Origin: Acidobacteriota bacterium
GTDB taxonomy: Bacteria > Acidobacteriota > Holophagae > Thermotomaculales > Thermotomaculaceae
Direction of reading: 5' to 3'
Assembly: GCA_003650445.1 (NCBI GenBank)
Contig: QMQE01000064.1
Coordinates: 1-11,773 of the forward strand
Length of the DNA stretch: 11,773 bases
Numbering within the stretch: position 1 is the stretch's first letter; every line of letters starts with the position of its first letter. A program made the position numbers and the translations under genes. Of the stretch, positions 1 through 6,669 are shown piece after piece. The notes under the pieces were generated by a model. It ran no database searches. It saw only the letters and a program-made list of their open reading frames with translations, and was not told where the DNA came from.

Positions 1-38
1 ATTTCACCCCGGTTTGCCACCAATACTTTTTTGAACAT
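1..38 (-). CDS. Biotin carboxylase-type ATP-grasp subunit, N-terminal fragment (cut by window edge)
   Basis: Reading the minus strand from the ATG at 38-36 gives MFKKVLVANRGE, and the gene then runs off the left edge. This is the near-invariant start of the biotin carboxylase family (AccC, pyruvate carboxylase, and the alpha subunits of propionyl- or methylcrotonyl-CoA carboxylase). In that family this strand-loop opens the N-terminal domain of the ATP-dependent enzyme that carboxylates biotin. A GGAG Shine-Dalgarno site (plus-strand CTCC, 44-47) lies 5 nt before the ATG, and a promoter lies at 88-116. Only 12 codons are visible, so the specific enzyme cannot be decided. The family call rests on the exact N-terminal motif. 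Confidence 0.82.
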   Translation of the reverse strand, partial: MFKKVLVANRGE

Positions 39-87
39 CCTTACTCCACGCATCATTCTGATACTTCTATTAGGTAACACCTCTTTC

Positions 88-116
88 ATTATCCACTTTT
101 TAGAGAACAAAGACAA
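88..116 (-). promoter_or_regulatory. Sigma-70-like promoter for the biotin carboxylase-type gene
   Basis: On the minus strand a TTGTCT -35 box (plus 111-116) is followed after 17 bp by GATAAT (plus 88-93), which has five of six consensus bases. Transcription would begin near 81, leaving a leader of about 43 nt before the ATG at 38. The spacing and the position before a convincing start codon support it. It is a prediction from sequence only. Confidence 0.55.
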
Positions 117-366
117 GGGAGAAGCCGGGCGGGGCCGGGGTGGAAGGGTAGCTGGGGAAGAGATTTGGCCAATTCCCAATCTGAAAAGGTGGATAGTGCA
201 TTGTGGATGGTGGACGGTTGGGAAAGGCAGGGGATTGTCAATTCTCTGATTTTCCAACCTGTTTTTCGACTCAACATCCAACACCCGGCTCAACGCGCCA
301 TGTGCCCACCATCTGTAATCCTTCTGAAGCGGAAAGAGAAATTCAGAAAATAAGCATAAGATTATA
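117..366. other. Gene-free stretch between divergent genes
   Basis: No believable gene is seen between the biotin carboxylase-type promoter and the promoter of the Cys-rich protein. Short open frames here lack Shine-Dalgarno sites and protein-like composition. The plus strand is strongly purine-biased from about 112 to 240, with G-rich runs and repeated GTGGAT words near 191-213, and becomes more mixed after 240. I see no terminator or RNA gene in it. Confidence 0.6.
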
Positions 367-395
367 TTGACAAGGGGAATTTCTCCTGATAAATT
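367..395 (+). promoter_or_regulatory. Sigma-70-like promoter of the Cys-rich exported protein
   Basis: A perfect TTGACA (367-372) is followed after 17 bp by TAAATT (390-395). A TG at 387-388 forms an extended -10 element. Transcription would start near 402, leaving about 40 nt before the TTG start at 444. A small ACGGT/ACCGT inverted repeat (402-406 and 412-416) would lie at the very 5' end of the transcript. Confidence 0.65.
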
Positions 396-443
396 TACAA
401 AACGGTAAAGAACCGTGAAATTCATTAACCCGGAGGATTTATT

Positions 444-905
444 TTGAAACGAATTTTAGGAATTATTTTTGTACTGGCTATGACATTTTCCGTATCTGCT
501 ATTGCCGGAGACGACGTTTCCGCGAACAAAGAAGTGAAAACAGACAAGGTGGTACAGACTGCTACGGTAAAAACCGCCCCCATGTCCCGGAAACAGATGA
601 AATGCAAAAAGGACTGCCAGAAACCCTGCTGCAAGAAAATGGCAGAGATGAAAAAGGACTGCCTCAAGGTCATGGCAGACAAGAAGGCCTGCTGCAAGAA
701 AATGGCAGCAATGAAGAAAGACTGCCCCAAGGTCATGGCAGACAAGACGGATTGCTGTGAGAAAATGGCAGAGATGAAGAAAGACTGCCCCAAGGCCATG
801 AAGTGCAAAAAGGACTGCAAGAAGCCTTGCTGTTCAAAGAAACTTCCGGCAAAAGCACCGGAAAAGACAGCTGCACCCGAGGCTGCCCCGGTACCAGAAA
901 ACTAA
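444..905 (+). CDS. Exported Cys/Lys/Met-rich repeat protein, putative metal-binding
   Basis: I recognise no named family for this 153-residue protein. It starts at a TTG, supported by GGAGG (432-436) at 7 nt spacing and by a complete Sec signal peptide: MKR, a hydrophobic core, then SAIA with likely cleavage near residue 21. The next in-frame ATG would cut that signal. Residues 54-130 hold 15 cysteines (54, 58, 62, 63, 73, 83, 84, 94, 104, 105, 115, 121, 125, 129, 130) in repeats with CC doublets about 21 residues apart and MKKDC between them, all rich in Lys and Met. The tail is rich in Ala, Pro and Glu. Abundant thiol and thioether ligands in an exported protein suggest binding of soft metals such as copper, by inference only. 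Disulfide formation is an alternative. It is a single-gene unit with its own promoter and terminator. Confidence 0.8.
   Translation: MKRILGIIFVLAMTFSVSAIAGDDVSANKEVKTDKVVQTATVKTAPMSRKQMKCKKDCQKPCCKKMAEMKKDCLKVMADKKACCKKMAAMKKDCPKVMADKTDCCEKMAEMKKDCPKAMKCKKDCKKPCCSKKLPAKAPEKTAAPEAAPVPEN
627..833 (+). repeat. In-gene tandem repeats of 63 bp (last unit 75 bp)
   Basis: Cys-Cys doublet codons (TGC TGC or TGC TGT) begin at 627, 690, 753 and 828. The first two intervals are exactly 63 nt and the third is 75 nt. The units share long runs of nearly identical DNA, including AAGAAAATGGCAG and CATGGCAGACAAGA words. Blocks KCKKDC-x-KPCC occur both before the first unit (residues 53-63) and at its end (residues 120-130). 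This indicates expansion by in-frame duplication. Confidence 0.85.
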
Positions 906-934
906 GGAAGTTTTCAATCTCAACAAGGTAGAAG

Positions 935-957
935 GCGGGCAAGAGCCCGCTTTTTTT
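935..957 (+). terminator. Rho-independent terminator after the Cys-rich gene
   Basis: GCGGGC (935-940) and GCCCGC (945-950) form a perfect 6-bp GC-rich stem with a 4-nt loop, followed by seven T residues (951-957). It begins 30 nt after the stop codon at 903-905. Confidence 0.9.
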
Positions 958-1019
958 GTGCCTGTCGGTGATTTCAGTCACGAAATCGTTCATTTCACCC
1001 ACATTCTATCCCTGTCCGG

Positions 1020-1025
1020 TATAAT
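1020..1025 (+). promoter_or_regulatory. Possible -10 element for the large secreted protein
   Basis: There is an exact TATAAT at 1020-1025, but no good -35 box at normal spacing (TTCACC lies about 20 bp upstream). Transcription from it would begin near 1032, which argues that the ATG at 1032 is not the start codon and that translation begins at 1080. Confidence 0.4.
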
Positions 1026-1079
1026 AAATACATGGAAATCATTAAAATGCCGGCATCGGGCCCGGTTGAGGAGGCAGGA

Positions 1080-4028
1080 ATGTTGAAACGGCTTTTTTTG
1101 TTAATGATTGTTCTGATGGCAGGAACAGCGGCACTGTTTGCAGGCAGCAAATCAAATCAGAGCACAAGGTTGAATACACTTCAAAAAATGCTGGCAAGGG
1201 TCCCGGTAGAAACTACAGGGCCGGACACCGGGCTTGTCCCGAACCGGAAGGGTGTCCCGTCCGCATTTGGCGGGCCGACAGCAGTTCTGCAGCTGAATCG
1301 GTCAAAGAGACTGACATCTACAAAAGGCGGGCTGGTGGTGGGAGATGATTCCCCGGATGAATCCGTCACTCTGACCGGGGATATTACCATCGATGGAGAT
1401 ATTGTTGTCGCCAACCGGGGAACCCTGCTGTTCAATCACGCCAATGTCATTCTAACCGGAAACATCAGCGTGGCGGATGAGGGTTCTCTGACTATCATCG
1501 GCGGGTCCCTTACCGTGCTGTCTCAGTACGTGTACTCCAATGGAATTATGGGATTCGACAACAGTCATGTGACGTTTCAGGATACCGCCATTAACACTAA
1601 TGGCTACAACTGGAATGGAACATTTGGCGACAACGCCGCTTTCGTCGTACACAACACTACGTTTCACGATGGACTTACCACCGCTTTATTTGGCACAGCT
1701 ACCGCCGATGTGGATGGTTCCAACCCGCTGGAATGGGTCGTGGGGGGAGATTCGTCGCTGTCTGTTTCCAACGATTCCGGCCCCTTCATCTTCTGGCCCA
1801 TTTTTTCCGACGGGAGTGTAGCGGATCTGACCTTTCCCGACGGCGCCGACGTATCTTCCTTCTCTGTTTCTGACAGCGATCCGAAAATCAGCGGAATCGG
1901 GTTTTCCATTACGCTGAACAATATCCAGAATGTCTGGTGGGGCATGCTGCTGAATCCTGGCTGCGACGTAACGGTGCGGGATTCGGTGATGCGTACGACA
2001 GGCATTATGGCGGATTCCGGAACAAACATGAATCTTTCCGGCCTGGTGAACGGACAGGCCTATGCCGATTCCGTAATACCCATTTCCAGTCTGGCCTACC
2101 ATCTCATCAACAGCTCAGTGGAAACTTGGAACATTTACCCCTGGGGCATTGATTCCATGAGCCTGAAAAACTGCATTATCGGAGAACTGGGTGCTGCCGG
2201 GAACACCGAGACCACGGTGACCAATACCTTGATTGACGGTACAGGCGGCTACGTGTTCAGTGCCGGGGAAAGCGGTACCACTTTCCTGTTTACCAGTCTG
2301 ATCTGCCCCACGGTGGCCAATGACAATTCCGTTCAGCTATATGTTTCTTCCAGTATTCTTGCCGGAGACATCGTGGCCACCGATAACGCCATAATCCTCC
2401 TTGCAAACACACTCACCGAGAGAGTCCCCCAGGCAAAGAAAAACGCGCTGATAATCGAAGATAATGTGACCCCGCCAACTTCCGCGTCTGTGGAAACAAT
2501 GCTCCCACTCACCGGTAGTGCCAATGTTACTGCCGGGCCGGATTTTGCAGTGGACATGGATTCCTGGCAGATATTTTACGGAGCGGGAAGTGAACCGACC
2601 GATTGGCTGCCGGTGACCGGGATTCAGCATCGGGAGGTGCGAAACAATGTTCTGGGCATCTGGGACACCCATGGACTGACACCTGGGCTGTACACATTGA
2701 AATTGAGTATCCGGCTCACCGGCGGCGGCGACCCCATTGAGATTACCCGGGCGGTGCCCCTTGGCGAGGCCTCACCGGATAATCCGGTCAGCGCCCTCCT
2801 CCCCCACATTGCCACATCAGACCAGTGGCAGAGTTTCCTGACGGTGGACAATACCGGAACGTCAGCGGCAATGGTCTCTCTTTACCTGTACAGCGAAACT
2901 GGAATGGTGGAAAATCGGGAACTGACGGTTCCGGCCGGCAGCCAGCAGGTGGTTTCATTGCTTCAGGGAGATTGCGGGATTGTAGAAACCCCTGATGCAG
3001 GTGTCCTGTTCCGGGAAACATTCGTCAACACTGTGGATAACGGCGTGGCAGAATTTCCCCTCACGAACAATGCCGGACAAACCCTGACCTTCCTGTTGCC
3101 CCACTATCAGGCCCAGTCTCTGACATGGATGGGACTGGCGCTGATGAATCCCGGTGCCGCTACGGCAAACGCCATCCTCACTGCGGTGGACCAAGGGGGG
3201 AGCATGCTGGGACAGACGGTTCTGAATTTGCCCCCCCGAAGCCGTAGCGCCGGCATTCTGGAAGGGTTCTTTGACGGGATTGACCGTAACCAGGTGGCCC
3301 GGGTGGTGGTATCTTCCGACCAGCCCCTCTCCGGGCTGAACATCTCCGGTACCGGCAATGAAAAACTTCTCTTCACACCCGCCCAGGCCGGGGAGTTTAC
3401 CACTGGAACCCTGATTCTGCCCCATATTGCCAACCAGTGGAACACCTGGGAAAATAAACTCATCGTCGATAACACCGGAGACATACCGGAAAATTTGTCA
3501 CTGACGCTCTACAGCAATGGCGCAAAAGTGCTGAGTGACCACTCGATAGCTGTCGCGGCAGGACAGGTGGTCACCATCAATCTGAACGACTATTCCACGC
3601 TCAACCCGGATTTCGGGCTGATCCAAAACCCATCACCAGAAGTGGCGTTGCGCCAGAGTTACCGGGCGGTTCAGCAGGGGGGCATGGCAGAATTTATCCT
3701 GTCTGACACCGTTTCCAAAAGCCTGGACTTCACCTTCCCGGCAGGTTTTACCGACCGGTTGAACTGGATGGGCCTGGCAGTCGCAAATCCAGGTAATGAC
3801 ACGGCAAGCGCTACTGCAACCGCGTGGAAGAACGGCATTCCAATAGCCACAGCACCGCTATCACTGGAAGCCCACACAAGGTTTGCAGACGTCCTTTCCG
3901 GCCTCTTTGACAGCATCAGCGACCTCGGCGCCGACCGGGTTACCATTGAATCCGATCTGCCCCTTGCCGGCCTCAACATCTCCGGCCTGGATCAGGAACG
4001 GCTTCTCTTCACCCCGGCAAGGCAGTGA
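1080..4028 (+). CDS. Large secreted beta-helix protein with two C-terminal repeat modules
   Basis: This 982-residue protein is exported. The start at 1080 is chosen because GAGGAGG (1068-1074) lies 5 nt upstream and because it places a Sec signal peptide (MLKR, hydrophobic core, ALFAG) at the N-terminus. The ATG at 1032 would bury that signal and sits at the likely transcription start. Residues of roughly 80-450 are rich in Gly, Asn, Thr, Ser and Val, with short strand-like repeats (such as ITIDGDI and GNISVADEGSLTIIGG), as in right-handed parallel beta-helices. Residues 573-982 hold two modules of about 205 residues. Each begins LPHIA, contains VDNTG and WMGLA-x-x-NPG, and ends NISG...LLFTPA. 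No C-terminal sorting signal or transmembrane segment is seen. A role in adhesion, surface structure or polysaccharide binding is possible but not shown. No terminator with a T-run follows. Confidence 0.85.
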   Translation: MLKRLFLLMIVLMAGTAALFAGSKSNQSTRLNTLQKMLARVPVETTGPDTGLVPNRKGVPSAFGGPTAVLQLNRSKRLTSTKGGLVVGDDSPDESVTLTGDITIDGDIVVANRGTLLFNHANVILTGNISVADEGSLTIIGGSLTVLSQYVYSNGIMGFDNSHVTFQDTAINTNGYNWNGTFGDNAAFVVHNTTFHDGLTTALFGTATADVDGSNPLEWVVGGDSSLSVSNDSGPFIFWPIFSDGSVADLTFPDGADVSSFSVSDSDPKISGIGFSITLNNIQNVWWGMLLNPGCDVTVRDSVMRTTGIMADSGTNMNLSGLVNGQAYADSVIPISSLAYHLINSSVETWNIYPWGIDSMSLKNCIIGELGAAGNTETTVTNTLIDGTGGYVFSAGESGTTFLFTSLICPTVANDNSVQLYVSSSILAGDIVATDNAIILLANTLTERVPQAKKNALIIEDNVTPPTSASVETMLPLTGSANVTAGPDFAVDMDSWQIFYGAGSEPTDWLPVTGIQHREVRNNVLGIWDTHGLTPGLYTLKLSIRLTGGGDPIEITRAVPLGEASPDNPVSALLPHIATSDQWQSFLTVDNTGTSAAMVSLYLYSETGMVENRELTVPAGSQQVVSLLQGDCGIVETPDAGVLFRETFVNTVDNGVAEFPLTNNAGQTLTFLLPHYQAQSLTWMGLALMNPGAATANAILTAVDQGGSMLGQTVLNLPPRSRSAGILEGFFDGIDRNQVARVVVSSDQPLSGLNISGTGNEKLLFTPAQAGEFTTGTLILPHIANQWNTWENKLIVDNTGDIPENLSLTLYSNGAKVLSDHSIAVAAGQVVTINLNDYSTLNPDFGLIQNPSPEVALRQSYRAVQQGGMAEFILSDTVSKSLDFTFPAGFTDRLNWMGLAVANPGNDTASATATAWKNGIPIATAPLSLEAHTRFADVLSGLFDSISDLGADRVTIESDLPLAGLNISGLDQERLLFTPARQ
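2799..4025 (+). repeat. Tandem duplication of a ~205-residue C-terminal module
   Basis: Module 1 starts with LPHIA at 2799 (residue 573) and module 2 with LPHIA at 3417 (residue 779). They share, in order, LPHIA, a Trp, VDNTG, LYS, AEF, WMGLA-x-x-NPG, a G-x-FD-x-I segment, R-V, SD-x-PL, GLNISG and LLFTPA. Within each module the first half (x-VDNTG ... L-x-LYS) resembles the second (WMGLA-x-x-NPG ... A-x-x-TA). The C-terminus is therefore probably four related beta-sandwich units. Confidence 0.85.
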
Positions 4029-4093
4029 CGAGTGAAAGAGTGGGGATGGGAAAGCACAGTTGGCAGCTCCCTGTTGTTTACGAATCTTCTCCG

Positions 4094-4116
4094 AACAGTA
4101 ATTTTATCTTACTGTT
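4094..4116. repeat. Perfect 8-bp inverted repeat in an intergenic region
   Basis: AACAGTAA (4094-4101) and TTACTGTT (4109-4116) are exact reverse complements around a 7-nt spacer. There is no T-run, so it is a poor intrinsic terminator. It lies 66 nt after the secreted-protein gene and about 66 bp before the mscS-type promoter. It could be an operator, a weak RNA hairpin or chance. Confidence 0.5.
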
Positions 4117-4181
4117 GTACCTCTTAGTGCCTTCGTGCTAAATTCTTTTCCCTCTCGTCTCTTCCCTTCCGCTCCTCCCCC

Positions 4182-4210
4182 TTGCCAGCCTTGTGTTTTT
4201 TGTTTATGAT
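4182..4210 (+). promoter_or_regulatory. Sigma-70-like promoter for the channel / purine-salvage cluster
   Basis: TTGCCA (4182-4187), a 17-bp spacer and TATGAT (4205-4210) each match consensus at five of six positions. Transcription would begin near 4217, giving a leader of about 63 nt to the ATG at 4280. It is the best promoter found ahead of the three co-directional genes that follow. Confidence 0.6.
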
Positions 4211-4279
4211 ACCTTTAGATACCATTGACATGCCGGGTTCGGTTTTCGGCTTGACATGCAGAAAAAAGAGGAGTTAGAA

Positions 4280-5338
4280 ATGGATTTCTTAACGGGAAAG
4301 TTATACTACGGAAACACGGTCAAGCAGTGGCTCATCGCTGCAGGCATCATCGTGTGTACCGTACTGCTGGCAAAACTTCTGTACTGGGCGTTCGGCAATG
4401 TGGTAAAAAAAATTACTGCAAAAACCAAGACCCGGATTGACGATATTCTTGTGGACATGCTGGAGGAACCGGTTGTTTTTTCCGTCATTATCATCGGGGT
4501 GTGGTACGGACTGGCAACCCTGCACATGTCCAAAATCGTTCATCGCTGGATTGCCACCGGTTACTACTTTCTCATCATTTTCGCCATTGCCTGGTCCATT
4601 ACCCGGGTACTGGACTCACTGATTGAAGAATACCTGGTTCCCCTTGTGGCCAAGACGGAAGGCGACCTGGACGACCAGCTTCTGCCTATTGTGAGAAAGG
4701 GTGTAAAGTTCACGGTCTGGGGTATTGCGGTGATTATCGCGTTGAACAATGCCGGGTACGACGTGGGGGCACTGCTGGCCGGCCTTGGCATCGGCGGTCT
4801 GGCTTTCGCGTTGGCGGCACAGGATTCGGTGGCCAATCTTTTCGGCGGATTCACCATTTTTGTAGACAAGCCCTTTTCGATCCAGGATCGGGTGGTCGTG
4901 GACGGTTATGATGGAACAGTGGAGGAAATTGGCATTCGAAGCACAAGGCTCCGGACACTGGCCGGCCGTGTGGTAACCATTCCCAACTCCAAAATTTCCA
5001 ACAATGTGGTGGAAAACATATCTTCGGAACCAGCACGAAAAGTTGTGCTGGTGCTGGGCCTGACTTACGACATGGATGAAGGGAAGATTTCCCGCTCCCT
5101 CTCCCTGCTGGCGGAAATTGCCAGAGAAACAGAAGGGGTGGACAGCAGTAAAATCAGCACAGCGTTTACCGGATTCGGAGATTTTTCTCTGAACGTCCAG
5201 CTGATTTACTGGATTGAGAAATCTGCTGACATTTTTGCCGTCCAGACTGCATTAAACCTGAAGGTACTGAAAGTCTTTGCAAAAGAAGGCCTGGAAATGG
5301 CGTTCCCCACCCAGGAAATTCACACAAAAACCGTCTGA
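4280..5338 (+). CDS. MscS-family mechanosensitive ion channel
   Basis: This 352-residue inner-membrane protein belongs to the small-conductance mechanosensitive channel family, whose members open under membrane tension to release solutes during hypo-osmotic shock. The start at 4280 is preferred over the in-frame ATG at 4256 because GAGGAG (4268-4273) is 6 nt upstream. Transmembrane segments are visible at about 16-38, 64-81, 92-111 and 143-157, plus the Gly/Ala-rich pore helix at about 162-192 (GALLAGLGIGG and following). The beta domain after it carries the family hallmarks FVDKPFSIQDRV (194-205), V-x-EIG-x-R-x-T-x-x-R and IPNS (234-237), and the C-terminal alpha/beta part ends in FPTQEIH, a variant of the usual FPT-x-x-x-H. 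With five predicted helices it is longer than E. coli MscS (286 residues) and closer to YnaI-type members. The permease gene follows after 16 nt, so the two are probably co-transcribed. Confidence 0.93.
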   Translation: MDFLTGKLYYGNTVKQWLIAAGIIVCTVLLAKLLYWAFGNVVKKITAKTKTRIDDILVDMLEEPVVFSVIIIGVWYGLATLHMSKIVHRWIATGYYFLIIFAIAWSITRVLDSLIEEYLVPLVAKTEGDLDDQLLPIVRKGVKFTVWGIAVIIALNNAGYDVGALLAGLGIGGLAFALAAQDSVANLFGGFTIFVDKPFSIQDRVVVDGYDGTVEEIGIRSTRLRTLAGRVVTIPNSKISNNVVENISSEPARKVVLVLGLTYDMDEGKISRSLSLLAEIARETEGVDSSKISTAFTGFGDFSLNVQLIYWIEKSADIFAVQTALNLKVLKVFAKEGLEMAFPTQEIHTKTV

Positions 5339-5354
5339 GTGCCAGGGAAACGGG

Positions 5355-6668
5355 ATGAAGCTGAAGCAGATACTGGAAAGGTGGTTTCACCTCAGTGAAA
5401 ATGGAACAAGCGTCAAAACAGAGATGATTGCCGGGTTAACCACGTTTATGACGATGTCCTACGTCATTTTTGTGAACCCTGCCATTTTATCAAAGACTGG
5501 AATGGATTTTGGCGCTGTGCTCGTGGCAACAGTGCTGGGTGCCGGGTTAACCACTGTTTTCATGGGTCTCTATGCCAACTACCCCTTTGCACTGGCACCG
5601 GGGATGGGACTCAACGCCTATTTCACCTACACCGTGGTCATGCAGATGGGCTATCGCTGGGAAACGGCGCTGGGAGCCGTATTTATTTCCGGCTGTATTT
5701 TTCTGTTTTTGACTTTTGTAAAACTACGTCAGGTTATTGTGCATGCCATCCCGGATTCACTGAAACTTGCAACAGCCGGGGGCATCGGGCTCTTTATTGC
5801 CCTCATCGGTCTGAAAGAATCGGGGCTCATTGTGGCCAATAAGGCAACGTTGGTGGGACTGGGGGATGTGACCCGGCCGGAAGCCGTGCTGACCGTCCTT
5901 GGTGTTATCCTCACCGGGGCACTGATGACGAGGAAGGTCAAAGGGGCCATCCTCATCGGTATCCTCGTGCTCTGGGTCGCCGGACTCGCAGGCGGGTTCA
6001 GCCAGTTCAAAGGGATTTTCAGCATGCCCCCCTCACTGGCACCGACCTTTCTCAAACTGGACATTGCCGGTGCGCTTCAAATCGGCTTTTTCGGTATCGT
6101 TTTCGCTTTTCTCTTTGTGGACCTGTTTGACACTACCGGCACACTGGTAGGTATTGCAGAATATGGGGGCTTCATCCGGAAAAACGGCAATTTCCCCCGG
6201 GTAGGCCGAGCACTGACTGTGGACGCCGTCGGGACCATCGCCGGAAGTATGCTGGGAACTTCAACCGTAACCTCCTACGTGGAAAGCTCCACCGGAGTGG
6301 CGGAAGGCGGTCGGACCGGACTGACCTCCGTGGTTACCGGGGTTTTATTTCTGTTTACTGTCTTCATTTCTCCGATGGCAGAATCGGTACCGTTTTTTGC
6401 GACAGCTCCGGCACTGATTATCATTGGTGTACTGATGATGAAATCCACCGCCCGGATTCAATGGGATGATTTCACCGAAGCGGTTCCGGCGTTCCTGGCG
6501 ATGATCGCGATTCCCTTCACCTACAGCATTGCCACCGGGATTGCGGTTGGCTTCATCCTTTATCCGCTTTCCAAGCTCCTTGCCGGGCGCTGGCGGGAGG
6601 TTTCCATTCCCGTCTGGGTATTGATGATTCTCTTCATTATCCGATTTATTTATTTGGGAAATCACTGA
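5355..6668 (+). CDS. AzgA-type purine permease (NCS2 family)
   Basis: This 437-residue inner-membrane transporter should import adenine, guanine and/or hypoxanthine by proton symport, as known for the AzgA-like branch of the nucleobase/ascorbate transporter superfamily. The start at 5355 is chosen from AGGG (5344-5347) at 7 nt and because it matches the usual N-terminus, where a short amphipathic stretch precedes TEMIAGLTTFMTMSYVIFVN. Hallmarks are NPAIL (41-45), APGMGLNAYF (81-90), FVDLFDTTGTLVG (254-266) and the long conserved stretch 301-329 with TSYVESSTGVAEGGRTGLT. About 12-14 hydrophobic segments span the rest, and the length is normal for the family. The next gene, adenine deaminase, begins 1 nt after the stop codon, which favours adenine among the substrates. 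Substrate choice within the family cannot be read from sequence alone. Confidence 0.93.
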   Translation: MKLKQILERWFHLSENGTSVKTEMIAGLTTFMTMSYVIFVNPAILSKTGMDFGAVLVATVLGAGLTTVFMGLYANYPFALAPGMGLNAYFTYTVVMQMGYRWETALGAVFISGCIFLFLTFVKLRQVIVHAIPDSLKLATAGGIGLFIALIGLKESGLIVANKATLVGLGDVTRPEAVLTVLGVILTGALMTRKVKGAILIGILVLWVAGLAGGFSQFKGIFSMPPSLAPTFLKLDIAGALQIGFFGIVFAFLFVDLFDTTGTLVGIAEYGGFIRKNGNFPRVGRALTVDAVGTIAGSMLGTSTVTSYVESSTGVAEGGRTGLTSVVTGVLFLFTVFISPMAESVPFFATAPALIIIGVLMMKSTARIQWDDFTEAVPAFLAMIAIPFTYSIATGIAVGFILYPLSKLLAGRWREVSIPVWVLMILFIIRFIYLGNH

Positions 6669-6669
6669 G

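Noticed and set aside
425..820. Minus-strand open frame of 131 codons with repeated FFISAIF-like hydrophobic units
   Set aside because: It is the mirror of the Cys/Lys/Met repeats in the real plus-strand gene. It has no ribosome site, and the periodicity is inherited from the 63-bp repeats.
1032..1079. Upstream ATG extending the large secreted protein by 16 residues
   Set aside because: It would bury the signal peptide, has no Shine-Dalgarno site and sits where a TATAAT at 1020-1025 would place the transcript start. The ATG at 1080 has GAGGAGG at good spacing.
2955..3484. Minus-strand open frames (156 and 125 codons) inside the large secreted protein gene
   Set aside because: They are shadows of the plus-strand coding sequence, without ribosome sites, and overlap each other in different frames.
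4225..4256. Two TTGACA words (4225-4230 and 4251-4256) as -35 boxes for the channel gene
   Set aside because: No acceptable -10 box follows either one at 16-18 bp. The TTGCCA-17-TATGAT pair just upstream is better.
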